From: Alphaproteobacteria bacterium
Lineage (GTDB): Bacteria; Pseudomonadota; Alphaproteobacteria; Micropepsales; Micropepsaceae
Length of the DNA: 55,320 nt
NCBI GenBank assembly: GCA_028865545.1
Contig: JAGWJY010000019.1
Span: forward strand, 1-55,320
Direction: 5' to 3'
Both the position numbers and the translations under genes were made by a program. The notes under the pieces were generated by a model. That model was not told the origin of the DNA. It saw only the letters and a program-made list of their open reading frames with translations, and did not search any database. Every line of letters begins with the position of its first letter. Within the stretch, counting starts at the first letter, position 1. Positions 1-7,325 of the stretch are shown piece after piece.

Positions 1-143
1 TTGACCGCACCGGTGCGAACCATCCGTCCGAGCCCTTCAACGATGTGGGTCTGCGGCGTGATCGGGTAGGCGCAGATGACTTCCGGCCGGCACAGCCCGA
101 TGGCCTCCGCCGTGGAAATCGAACCTTCAACTTGTTTCAGCAT
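1..143 (-). CDS. porA: 2-oxoacid:ferredoxin oxidoreductase alpha subunit, N-terminal part only
   Basis: The reverse-strand ATG at 143 follows a GGAG ribosome-binding site. It opens about 47 residues that run off the left edge of the window. Visible are MLKQVEGS, then CRPEVICAYPITPQTHIVEG, the usual start of the pyruvate/2-oxoacid:ferredoxin oxidoreductase alpha (pyrimidine-binding) domain. The protein should pair with a thiamine-diphosphate beta subunit to oxidise a 2-oxoacid to acyl-CoA and CO2 with reduced ferredoxin. It starts 12 bases after the gamma gene ends, so the two are one operon. The substrate cannot be told from this fragment. It is distinct from the complete alpha gene near 52 kb, which starts with a different sequence. 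Confidence 0.85.
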   Translation of the reverse strand, partial: MLKQVEGSISTAEAIGLCRPEVICAYPITPQTHIVEGLGRMVRTGAV

Positions 144-155
144 GCCAAATCTCCT

Positions 156-728
156 TCAGGCCGCGACCGATGCCGCCGAAGCGGCCTCGAAGGCTTCCGT
201 CGCTGCGGCGACATTCGCTTCGGCGATTTTCCCCGAGAAAGCCTCACGGATGGCGGCAGTGACGGACTCGAGGCGAACCGTGCCCGACAGAGCCGCAAAG
301 GCCCCGAGCAATACGGCGTTCGGCAACGGCCGTCCGATGTGTTTGAGAGCGATTTCCGACGCCGCCACGATGCGGGCGTGTCCCGGTGGCAGCTTGGCGG
401 CCGCTTGGGAGAGTCCCAGTTCGGCAAAGCTCTTGTTCGAGTTCACCAGAAGGTAGCCGTCCCGCTTGATGCCCTGGAAGACGTCGATGACCTTGAACAG
501 GGTCGGATCCTGTATGATCAGCACATCCGGTTCCATGATCGGTTCACGCAGCCTGATCTCTTTGTCGTCGATGCGGCAGAAGGAGACCACCGGCGCGCCG
601 GTGCGTTCGGAGCCAAAGCTCGGAAATGCCTGGGCGTATTTGCCTTCGAGAAACGCGGCCACGGACAGCATCTCCGCCGCCGTTACCACGCCTTGGCCGC
701 CGCGGCCGTGAATACGTATCTGGAGCAT
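156..728 (-). CDS. porC: 2-oxoacid:ferredoxin oxidoreductase gamma subunit
   Basis: This is a 190-residue protein. The start at 728 was chosen because it follows a strong AGGAGG-like site and because the family begins at MLQIRIHGRGGQGV; a longer upstream reading frame has no support. It carries the gamma-domain signature HGRGGQGVVTAAEML, then FPSFGSERTGAPV and a VLIIQDPTLF strand. The family acts as the CoA-binding/structural gamma subunit of pyruvate or 2-ketoisovalerate:ferredoxin oxidoreductase in the cytoplasm. It is the first visible gene of a minus-strand operon continuing into the alpha subunit beyond the window edge. The alanine-rich last 25 residues look like a flexible tail. A short hairpin and an imperfect FNR-like site lie just upstream. 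Confidence 0.9.
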   Translation of the reverse strand: MLQIRIHGRGGQGVVTAAEMLSVAAFLEGKYAQAFPSFGSERTGAPVVSFCRIDDKEIRLREPIMEPDVLIIQDPTLFKVIDVFQGIKRDGYLLVNSNKSFAELGLSQAAAKLPPGHARIVAASEIALKHIGRPLPNAVLLGAFAALSGTVRLESVTAAIREAFSGKIAEANVAAATEAFEAASAASVAA

Positions 729-744
729 GCTCCCTCCTAATTTG

Positions 745-761
745 CGGACACCGTGTGTCCG
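745..761. promoter_or_regulatory. Short perfect hairpin in the 5' leader of the gamma gene
   Basis: CGGACAC, a three-base loop and GTGTCCG form a perfect 7-bp stem. It sits only a few bases upstream of the ribosome-binding site of the gamma-subunit gene. It could be an operator palindrome or a leader RNA hairpin affecting translation; the sequence cannot decide between them. Confidence 0.4.
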
Positions 762-805
762 TCGAACCGATTTTGATGCACTAGTCGACATCCCTCGATG
801 CCGCA

Positions 806-819
806 TTGATCGATGTCAT
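806..819. promoter_or_regulatory. Imperfect FNR/FixK-type box
   Basis: TTGATCGATGTCAT fits TTGA-N6-TCAA with one mismatch in the last base. It is centred about 85 bp upstream of the gamma-subunit start. That is close to the spacing of the perfect box before the second 2-oxoacid oxidoreductase operon near 55 kb. With one mismatch it could be chance. Confidence 0.3.
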
Positions 820-931
820 TTTTCCGCCTGTTTAAGTCCTTCTGATCGAGTATTTCCAAGCCAAATCATGCTCTAAGACGGGGACGGCGATGGGGCGAGT
901 TGCCGCGCGGCGGAAACGTGCGCGGACTCGT

Positions 932-1033
932 TCATCGTTGCAGATCGGATTTCTTGAAATCGTCAAACATGATTCGTTGCGAAGCTTCGTCGAAGCCCTC
1001 AAGCCAACTCTCATGCGACGCCAAGACGAACAT
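932..1033 (-). pseudogene. Possible small ORF or decayed gene tail (33 residues)
   Basis: From an ATG at 1033 the minus strand encodes 33 residues containing SHESWLEGFDEASQ and IMFDDFKKSDLQR, then a stop. The composition is that of a normal soluble protein rather than a frame shadow. The same frame stays open for about 20 further codons upstream before a stop, with no other ATG. A neighbouring frame continues with protein-like residues, so this may be the end of a frameshifted old gene. No family is recognised and no clear ribosome-binding site is seen. Confidence 0.25.
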
Positions 1034-1782
1034 GCGTAATCCCAACAATCCGAGAAACAGATCGGCAGGGCATTCAACGAGACCGCGAAGACGAATTTGC
1101 CGTCATGGCTGCGGTCAGAGGCGATTAACCGGTATGAAAGAGCCCGATCGGATCGCCGCTGCACTATAGACGACGGGCAAGCTTGAATTCTGTAGCGCAT
1201 GGTGTCGCGCCTCGCGGTCGCGTCCGGTTTTGATTTGACGCGATGAGCAGTGGACAAGCTATGCGCAGTGTTACGTATCCGCATGGTGGCGGTGTGGCGT
1301 GTGCGTCGCCGTACTATTCCGTCACACGCAACTAAGTCTCTGAAAAGACGAAATTATATTGACCGACGAAAGCGCCGTTCCGATTTGCATGGCGTCATGT
1401 CGATTGCTTGGACCGTTCGCGGAGAATTGATCAAATATGATGCAGTCGAACCCGGCGGGTCTCGTGCCAGATTCGAGATTTTGTGACGATGATAAGCTTG
1501 AGAATGGCGTGCGATTTCGTATGCCGATGAGAGCCGGTAAAAAAAGGGAGCGTATCGGTATGTCCAGCCACATTGTCCGTCACATCGTTGATGGCGGGGT
1601 CGCCCGGGAAATGATTGGTGACGCCCTGTCACGACAATCCCCCCTCGGCCTTCTTCCCGGGCTCTGACGCGGCGCAAATCCAATGTTTTCCTATCCTTTT
1701 TGTCATGAGCCTTTATGGTTGCTGCATGGCAAGGACGCGGGCCGGGCAAGCCGGTGAGCGCGAAGAAAAAATGGGAGATTTC

Positions 1783-4482
1783 ATGACGCACGTTGCCTGT
1801 AGCCGCCATTTGCGTTTGGCCAAGATCGTTTTGATGGCGTTCACCTTGACGATGGCCGGCGCGGGGAGCGTGGCGGTCGCGGGGACCAAAGACGACGCCG
1901 GCGTCCTTCGTGCAACACTCGCAAACGGCCTGCGTGTGGTTATCGTCCGCAATACGCTGGCGCCTGTCGTCTCGACGTCCGTCAATTATCTCGTCGGTTC
2001 GGACGAGACGCCGAAAGGCTTTCCGGGTACCGCGCATGCCCAGGAGCATATGATGTTCCGCGGCAGCCCAGGTCTCACCGCCGACCAGCTTGCCAACATC
2101 GGCAGCGTGATGGGCGGAGACTTCAACGCCAATACGCGCGAAAGCATCACCCAATATCTCTACACTGTGCCGTCCGAGGATCTCGATGTCGCTCTCCATA
2201 TCGAGGCGATACGGATGCAGGGCGTGGATGATTCCGAGAAGGATTGGGACAAGGAGCGTGGCGCGATCGAACAGGAAGTCGCGCAGGACATCTCCATCCC
2301 TGGCTACAAGATGTACGAGCAACTGCGCGCAGAGATGTTCGCCGGCACGCCGTATGAACATGATGCGCTTGGCACGCGGCCGTCCTTCGACAAGACGACC
2401 GCCAAGATGCTGCAGGATTTTCACGACACATGGTACGCGCCGAACAACGCGATCCTGGTCGTGGTCGGCGATCTGGACCCGCAGAAGACGTTGGCGGAAA
2501 TCAAGCAGTTGTTTGGGCCCATCAAGGCAAAGAAACTGCCGGCGCGGCCGGTGGTGAATTTCAAGCCGGTTCCGGCAAAATCCTTCACCGTCGACACCGA
2601 CAGCCCGAACGAGACGCAGATCATCGCCTTGCGGCTTCCCGGGCTGCAAAGCCCGGATTTCCCTGCGCTTGAGGTTCTCGCCGATGTGCTGGCAAGCCAT
2701 CGCTTCGACCTTTACGGGCTGGTGGCCGAAGGTAAGGCGCTAGGTGCGGATTTCTCCATCGAGCCACTGCCGAAGGCGGGTATCGGCTATGCCGAAGTGT
2801 CCTTCTCGCCGGGCGGCGATGCCAAGGCCATCGAGCAGGAGATGCGTTCCATCCTGGCCAAGGTCGCCAAGTCCGGCGTGTCGCCGGAATTGGTGGAAGC
2901 GGCCAAACTCCAGGAGCGCCGCGACGCCGCGCAGGAAAAGGATTCCATCGCCGGGCTTGCCTCGGTGTGGTCGGATGCCGTCGCGCTCTACGGACTGAAA
3001 TCCCCCGACGAGGATCTGGCGCGGATCGAAAAGGTCACGGTCGCCGATGTCAATCGCGTCGCCCGGAAATACCTCCGGCTTGACCATGCGATTTCCGCAC
3101 TGATGCTGCCGCAAGGATCGGGCCGGCCGGTCGCCTCGGGCGGCGGGTTCGGCGGCCAGGAAACGATCTCCCTTGGTGAAGCAAAGTCGACGGATCTGCC
3201 GGACTGGGCGGAAGCGGCGCTCAAGCGCCTGACGGTGCCCAAATCGACGGTGCATCCCGTTGTTACAACGCTGGCCAACGGTCTGACACTGATCGTTCAG
3301 CCCGAGGATGTAAGCGACACTGTCAGCGTCTTCGGGCGCATCCGCAATCGGGCGGAAACGGAAGAGCCGGTGGGCAAAGAGGGCGTTTCGCTGCTCCTCG
3401 GGCCATTGCTGACATTCGGTACGGAACATCTCGATCGCATGGCCTACCAGAAGGCCTTGGACCAGATCGGCGCCAGTGAGCGCGCCGGAACCGATTTCTC
3501 GATCGAGATGCTGTCGCAGAACTTCGATCGTGGTGTCGAACTCCTCGCCGATAACGAGCTGCATCCGGCATTGCCGGCACAAGCGATGGAACTGATCAAG
3601 CCGCAGATCGCCAACGCCGTCGCCGCACGGAACAAGAGCCCAGGTTGGCTGGCGCAACGCACGTTGACGGCGGCGCTCTTCCCGGCAACGGATCCAAGCC
3701 TACGTCAGGCCACGGCGGAAACCGTCAATGCGCTGACACCGGACGATGTTCGCGCCTATTACAACAAAGTGTTCCGCCCTGATCTCACGACCATCGTCGT
3801 CATCGGCAACATCACGCCTGAGAAGGCGCGTGCCAGCATCGAGAAGTATTTTGGTGGTTGGACAGCGGTCGGCCCGAAGCCCGAAACCGATCTTCCCACG
3901 GCGCCGGCCAATCATGCCGCGGACCTCTCCGTGCCGGATGCAAGCCGCGTCCAGGACAACGTCGTGCTTGCCTATAATCTCGCACTGACACGCTCCGATC
4001 CCGACTACTACGCCCTCTCGCTCGGCAACGCGGTGCTGGGTGGTGGGTTCTATTCAACCCGGTTGAGCATAGACCTGCGCAAGAATGCCGGCTTGGTCTA
4101 CTCGGTCGGCGCGGGCTTGGAAGCCGGGCGCACCCGCGGCGTCTATTATGTCGAGTACGCCTGCGATCCCGACAACGTCACGAAGGCGGCCAAAATTGTG
4201 GCGCAGGAGTTGAAGAACATGCAGACGGCGCCTGTCACGGCCGACGAACTGACGCGGGTAAAGGCGCTCATGCTTCGTCAGATTCCCCTGGGTGAGGCAA
4301 GCATCAGCGATATCGCCAGCGGGTTTCTGCAAGATCGCGAATTGAATCTGCCGCTCGACGAATCGACCATCGCCGCGCAGCGCTACGTGGCGATCGATCC
4401 GGCAGAAATTGAGGCCGCGTTCCAAAAGTGGATGCGTCCTGACGATCTGGTCCGCGTCACGCAGGGACCGCCCCCGCAATAA
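1783..4482 (+). CDS. M16 (pitrilysin-type) zinc metallopeptidase, exported, two-domain
   Basis: This is an 899-residue protein. The start at 1783 follows GGGAGA at good spacing and gives a signal peptide (residues 1-34, hydrophobic core LMAFTLTMAGAGSVAVAG), so it is probably periplasmic. The inverted zincin motif H85-AQ-E88-H89 is intact, with the third zinc ligand probably E165 in GAIEQEVAQ. This first half should therefore be the active peptidase. The second half (from about residue 490) is an M16-like repeat without the motif, as is usual for the family. Such proteins cleave peptides, for example leftover signal or misfolded fragments, in the envelope. The gene ends 5 bp before a convergent Gfo/Idh/MocA gene. 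The true substrate is unknown. Confidence 0.92.
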   Translation: MTHVACSRHLRLAKIVLMAFTLTMAGAGSVAVAGTKDDAGVLRATLANGLRVVIVRNTLAPVVSTSVNYLVGSDETPKGFPGTAHAQEHMMFRGSPGLTADQLANIGSVMGGDFNANTRESITQYLYTVPSEDLDVALHIEAIRMQGVDDSEKDWDKERGAIEQEVAQDISIPGYKMYEQLRAEMFAGTPYEHDALGTRPSFDKTTAKMLQDFHDTWYAPNNAILVVVGDLDPQKTLAEIKQLFGPIKAKKLPARPVVNFKPVPAKSFTVDTDSPNETQIIALRLPGLQSPDFPALEVLADVLASHRFDLYGLVAEGKALGADFSIEPLPKAGIGYAEVSFSPGGDAKAIEQEMRSILAKVAKSGVSPELVEAAKLQERRDAAQEKDSIAGLASVWSDAVALYGLKSPDEDLARIEKVTVADVNRVARKYLRLDHAISALMLPQGSGRPVASGGGFGGQETISLGEAKSTDLPDWAEAALKRLTVPKSTVHPVVTTLANGLTLIVQPEDVSDTVSVFGRIRNRAETEEPVGKEGVSLLLGPLLTFGTEHLDRMAYQKALDQIGASERAGTDFSIEMLSQNFDRGVELLADNELHPALPAQAMELIKPQIANAVAARNKSPGWLAQRTLTAALFPATDPSLRQATAETVNALTPDDVRAYYNKVFRPDLTTIVVIGNITPEKARASIEKYFGGWTAVGPKPETDLPTAPANHAADLSVPDASRVQDNVVLAYNLALTRSDPDYYALSLGNAVLGGGFYSTRLSIDLRKNAGLVYSVGAGLEAGRTRGVYYVEYACDPDNVTKAAKIVAQELKNMQTAPVTADELTRVKALMLRQIPLGEASISDIASGFLQDRELNLPLDESTIAAQRYVAIDPAEIEAAFQKWMRPDDLVRVTQGPPPQ

Positions 4483-4487
4483 GGCGG

Positions 4488-5522
4488 TTAGGCGCCGCCG
4501 GCGACTTTGACCTTCTTGTCCGAGTCGGCGGCGGCGAGTACTGCGTCGACGAGCCGGTGGACCTTGAGCGCTTCGCGTGCCGAGACGCGGGGTTCGCGGT
4601 TCGTGTCGATCGCGTCTAGGAAGTCCCGCCATACACCCAGGTGATAGTCGTGCGGGAAGGCCATCGGATCGGCGCCCGTGCCGCCGGCCGACGCATCTGG
4701 CGCGAGTTCTTCGCGACGGCCGTCGTTGTACGCCACGGTTAGTGCCGTTCCGGCCAGCGAAGCCGTGCCTTTGGTGCCGATGAAATCGATGCGTTCTGCA
4801 CCGCCGGGATAGGCCGCCGTGGTGGCCTCGATGATGCCGATCGCGCCATTCTTATAACGTATAGCCGCGCAGGCGAGATCTTCCGTCTCCATGCGATGTA
4901 CGGCGCTGGTCATGGCAAAACCGCAGACCTCTTCGACCGGTCCGGCAAGGCTCAGCATCAGGTCGAGTGTGTGGATACCCTGGGTGATGAGGACACCGCC
5001 ACCGTCGCGCGCTTTGGCTCCGCGGCCGGGTTCGTCGTAATAAGTTTGCGGTCGCCACAGCGGAATTCGCGTCGAGCAGGAGACAATCTTCCCCAGCTCC
5101 TGCGCTGCCAGTAAGGCCGCGAGTCTTTCGGCCGCGGGCTTGAAGCGGTGTTGCAGGCACACCGCGATTTTCACACCGGCCGCCTCACCGGCGGCAACGA
5201 GCGCTTCCGAGCGCGCCGTCGTGATGTCGAGTGGCTTTTCGAGCAGCACATGCTTGCCGCTCTTCACCAGGCGGCTGACCAGCTCGAGATGGGTATTCGG
5301 AGGCGTCAGCAGGCCGACGGCGGAGATACCGCTGTCGGCGATGATGGCTTCGATGTCGCCTGTTACGGGAAATGGGAATTTAGCCGCGAAGTCGGCGCGC
5401 CGCTTGTCGCTTCTGCTCATGGCCCAGACCACCTCGGCCTTGTCCTTGAGATCGACAAGACTCTTGGCGTGCGGAGTTACGGCCATGCCAAGGCCGACGA
5501 GGGCTATGCGGCGTCGGGTCAT
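4488..5522 (-). CDS. Gfo/Idh/MocA family NAD(P)-dependent oxidoreductase
   Basis: This is a 344-residue protein with an N-terminal Rossmann fold (RIALVGLGMA), then EKPLDI near residue 95. That motif contains the family lysine that contacts nucleotide and substrate. GGGVLITQGIHTLDL near residue 175 supplies the catalytic-face histidine. The family reduces or oxidises sugars, inositols and related polyols in the cytoplasm; the substrate cannot be read from the sequence. The ATG at 5522 has GAGG upstream. It is the last gene of a minus-strand run behind a DUF883-like and a holin-like gene with gaps of about 20 bp, so probably co-transcribed. That partnership is odd for a sugar dehydrogenase. Confidence 0.88.
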   Translation of the reverse strand: MTRRRIALVGLGMAVTPHAKSLVDLKDKAEVVWAMSRSDKRRADFAAKFPFPVTGDIEAIIADSGISAVGLLTPPNTHLELVSRLVKSGKHVLLEKPLDITTARSEALVAAGEAAGVKIAVCLQHRFKPAAERLAALLAAQELGKIVSCSTRIPLWRPQTYYDEPGRGAKARDGGGVLITQGIHTLDLMLSLAGPVEEVCGFAMTSAVHRMETEDLACAAIRYKNGAIGIIEATTAAYPGGAERIDFIGTKGTASLAGTALTVAYNDGRREELAPDASAGGTGADPMAFPHDYHLGVWRDFLDAIDTNREPRVSAREALKVHRLVDAVLAAADSDKKVKVAGGA

Positions 5523-5540
5523 TATATACCTCGAGGTGTA

Positions 5541-5963
5541 TCAGGCCTTCAGAAGCCGGAGCAGAAAGTCGCGCAATCGCGGACTGACGCCAACGGCAAA
5601 GCCGCCAGCCAGCGCCACAAGGAGCGCCAGTATCGGCTTGCCGGCGATAAAGGACTGCGCGTCCTCGCCCAGGAGTTTACCCAGTTCGGCGCTGAACGCG
5701 AAAGCCGTACCGCCACGCTTGGCGCGCGCATGTCGCGCGCGCCCGGCAATCAGGCTGGATAAAACGCTGCCCAGATAAATCACAAGCAACGATGCCAGGA
5801 ATACAAGCCCCGCCGCCGCCAGAGCAGCGAGCGGCGCCGACAAGATGGTCAGGAGCAGGGCGTAAAGAGCCAGGCAGAGAAACACCACGGTCGCACCAAC
5901 GCCAACGGCGGCAACAAGCAGCGCTGCAGCCATGATCGCGATGCGAATTGGCAGTTCTCTCAT
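5541..5963 (-). CDS. Small membrane protein, phage holin-like/DUF1469-like
   Basis: This 140-residue protein has two strongly hydrophobic segments at about residues 8-35 and 43-70, a basic loop (AGRARHARAKRGG), and a third weaker hydrophobic segment near 110-128 (ILALLVALAGGFAVGV). This layout matches the 'phage holin family/Actinobacterial Holin-X-like' membrane proteins that commonly sit beside DUF883/ElaB-type genes and are thought to be inner-membrane stress proteins rather than true holins. It lies 24 bp after the DUF883-like gene and 18 bp before the oxidoreductase. The start at 5963 has GGGAGA somewhat far upstream. Confidence 0.7.
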   Translation of the reverse strand: MRELPIRIAIMAAALLVAAVGVGATVVFLCLALYALLLTILSAPLAALAAAGLVFLASLLVIYLGSVLSSLIAGRARHARAKRGGTAFAFSAELGKLLGEDAQSFIAGKPILALLVALAGGFAVGVSPRLRDFLLRLLKA

Positions 5964-5987
5964 CCGCCGGATCTTTCTCCCGGAGGA

Positions 5988-6263
5988 CTAGCGTCGCCCG
6001 CCGAACAACAAAATCCCGAGCAGAAGCCCAATGCCGAAAGCCGCGACGGTGGCCGTCACCGGCTCGTCGTGGATTTTCTGCTTCACGCCGTCGAAGGTTT
6101 GTTTGGCGTCACTCCAGGTTTCCTGGGCTGAACCTTGGAACTTGGAGGCGGCTTCCTGGCCGCGCTGGCGCACAAGATCAGCCAAAGTCTCGGCAAGCCG
6201 CGTGAAATCGGCCCGCAAGCCGGACATTTCTTCGGTCAGTTTGGAGACATCTTCGTTCGCCAT
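5988..6263 (-). CDS. DUF883/ElaB-YqjD-like membrane-anchored protein
   Basis: This is a 91-residue protein. The ATG at 6263 (MANEDVSK) is preferred over an in-frame TTG at 6284 because AGGA lies 8 bases upstream. The first 65 residues form an amphipathic helix suited to coiled-coil formation (LTEEMSGLRADFTRLAETLA). A C-terminal transmembrane segment (TATVAAFGIGLLLGILLF) ends in GGRR. This is the layout of ElaB/YqjD-type C-tail-anchored proteins, which in enterobacteria bind ribosomes at the inner membrane in stationary phase. It is the first gene of the run with the holin-like and oxidoreductase genes. Confidence 0.75.
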   Translation of the reverse strand: MANEDVSKLTEEMSGLRADFTRLAETLADLVRQRGQEAASKFQGSAQETWSDAKQTFDGVKQKIHDEPVTATVAAFGIGLLLGILLFGGRR

Positions 6264-6671
6264 GGCACCGATCCTGTCTGACAAAGGTTAATTTTCTATA
6301 GGTTCCCCCGGACCGCACAATAGTCAAGTCAGCTCTTTTTTCGGACGGCAAAGGCATTAAGCAGATTGCCGCAGGGGGGTGTCGGCACTGACGGGTTCTG
6401 CCGGTCAACCCGACCTTGGGTCCTTGCCGCCCGCTCGCCGCCGTGGCCGGAAGCGTGTGCCGAACAAGGTACTTGTCGTCCTCGCCTCCGGAAGCGGAAT
6501 TTCGGGCGGCCCATCACGGCATGGTGGGGGAGCATCCTTGGCGCGATACGCAGAAATACGCATCGGTGATTTTGCCTAGATGGCATTTCGCACCAATGGG
6601 CTATTTTGACTTTGCGCATTGCGCGGCAACGGGACCCTTTTCAGAATGATTGTCAAATAGGACGACGAGCT
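6264..6671. other. Intergenic region between divergent genes
   Basis: This is about 400 bp without a convincing gene. On the minus strand, TTGACT at about 6325 and TATAGA about 21 bases downstream could be promoter elements for the DUF883-like gene; the spacing is long. A GGAAC block resembling a -35 of the alphaproteobacterial general-stress sigma factor is present, but no matching CGTT -10 follows. An imperfect FNR-like site at 6606 is listed separately. Confidence 0.4.
6606..6619. promoter_or_regulatory. Imperfect FixK/FNR-type box upstream of the flavoprotein gene
   Basis: TTGACTTTGCGCAT matches the FixK-type pattern TTGA-N6-GCAA with one mismatch at the last base. It is centred about 59 bp upstream of the start at 6672, almost the same distance as the better box before the next gene (57 bp). 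The weak match makes it tentative. Confidence 0.3.
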
Positions 6672-7265
6672 ATGCAGCATGCTCTGATTATTGCTCATCC
6701 CAATCCGCGAAGCTTTGTTTCATCGCTAGCGCTGGCCTATGGCGAAGCGGCGGAAGGGCTCGGTCACAAGACAATCATGCGGGACCTGTATGGAATGGCG
6801 TTTGATCCTTGTCTGAAGGCGGACGAGATTCCGACATCGGCAGGCTATGCACCGCGGTCTGATGTTGTTGGCGAACGCGTCATCCTGCGCGACATCGACG
6901 TGTTTGCGTTGTTCTATCCATTCTGGCTGAACGCGCCGCCGGCCATGTTGAAGGGTTATCTCGATCGCGTGTTCGGGATGGGCTTTGCTTATGGCAAAGG
7001 TCGATCCGGAAACGAGCCGCTGTTGCGCGGTCGTAAGTTGATCAGCTTCACGGCGTCAGGTGCGCCGACCGAATGGGTGATGAAGACCGGCGCCTGGGAG
7101 GCCGTCCGTACCTTGTTCGACGAACATGTGGCCGCCGTCTGTGGCATGCAGATCGCAGATCACGTGCACTTCGGCGGCATCGTGCCGGGGATTCGGGGCG
7201 ACGTTGTCGCCCGCCACCAGCAAGCCGTACGCGACACGGTAGCGAGACAATTCGGCTCACATTGA
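6672..7265 (+). CDS. NAD(P)H dehydrogenase (quinone)-type flavoprotein
   Basis: This is a 197-residue protein of the flavodoxin-2/NQO1-like family. The start MQHALIIAHPNPRSF at 6672 was chosen because the family begins exactly here and AGGA lies upstream; an ORF start at 6606 would add an unrelated tail. The HPNPRSF loop binds FMN or FAD phosphate. FYPFWLNAPPAMLKGYLDRV and the following GMGFAYG are the flavin and active-site motifs. The family makes two-electron reductions of quinones or nitro compounds in the cytoplasm. It is followed after 60 bp by the acyl-CoA synthetase-GNAT gene. Possible FNR-type control suggests a low-oxygen role, but that is inference. Confidence 0.88.
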   Translation: MQHALIIAHPNPRSFVSSLALAYGEAAEGLGHKTIMRDLYGMAFDPCLKADEIPTSAGYAPRSDVVGERVILRDIDVFALFYPFWLNAPPAMLKGYLDRVFGMGFAYGKGRSGNEPLLRGRKLISFTASGAPTEWVMKTGAWEAVRTLFDEHVAAVCGMQIADHVHFGGIVPGIRGDVVARHQQAVRDTVARQFGSH

Positions 7266-7275
7266 CATATGGCAA
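7262..7275. promoter_or_regulatory. FixK/FNR-type box before the acyl-CoA synthetase-GNAT gene
   Basis: TTGACATATGGCAA fits the FixK consensus TTG(A/C)-N6-(T/G)CAA exactly and has a palindromic CATATG centre. It overlaps the stop codon of the upstream flavoprotein gene and is centred about 57 bp before the ATG at 7326. It would give the downstream gene its own oxygen-responsive promoter. No binding evidence exists here beyond the match. Confidence 0.45.
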
Positions 7276-7325
7276 TGCGGGAGCCGGCGGTTTAGTACGG
7301 GCTGCTTTTCAGGACGATGTAACTC

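Larger units (their letters stand above)
729..1782. other. Gene-poor intergenic region of about 1 kb
   Basis: No convincing complete gene lies here. Several open frames exist on both strands, but none has a good ribosome-binding site or recognisable domain. One stretch on the minus strand ending at 932 reads like genuine protein and is listed separately as a possible small or decayed ORF. A plus-strand frame at about 1437-1667 is open but unconvincing. The region must hold the promoters of the divergent gamma-subunit and M16 peptidase genes. Confidence 0.5.

Noticed and set aside
1427-1434. TTGATCAA as an FNR half-site pair
   Set aside because: It is a palindrome without the 4-6 bp spacer that FNR/FixK boxes need and does not sit at a sensible promoter distance.
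1354-2700. Long minus-strand ORF of 448 codons
   Set aside because: It lies mostly antisense to the M16 peptidase gene; its product has no family motifs and is biased in Arg/His as frame shadows are.
5541-5963. Phage holin as a prophage marker
   Set aside because: No endolysin, integrase, capsid or other phage gene is near; it belongs to the holin-like family found beside DUF883 genes.
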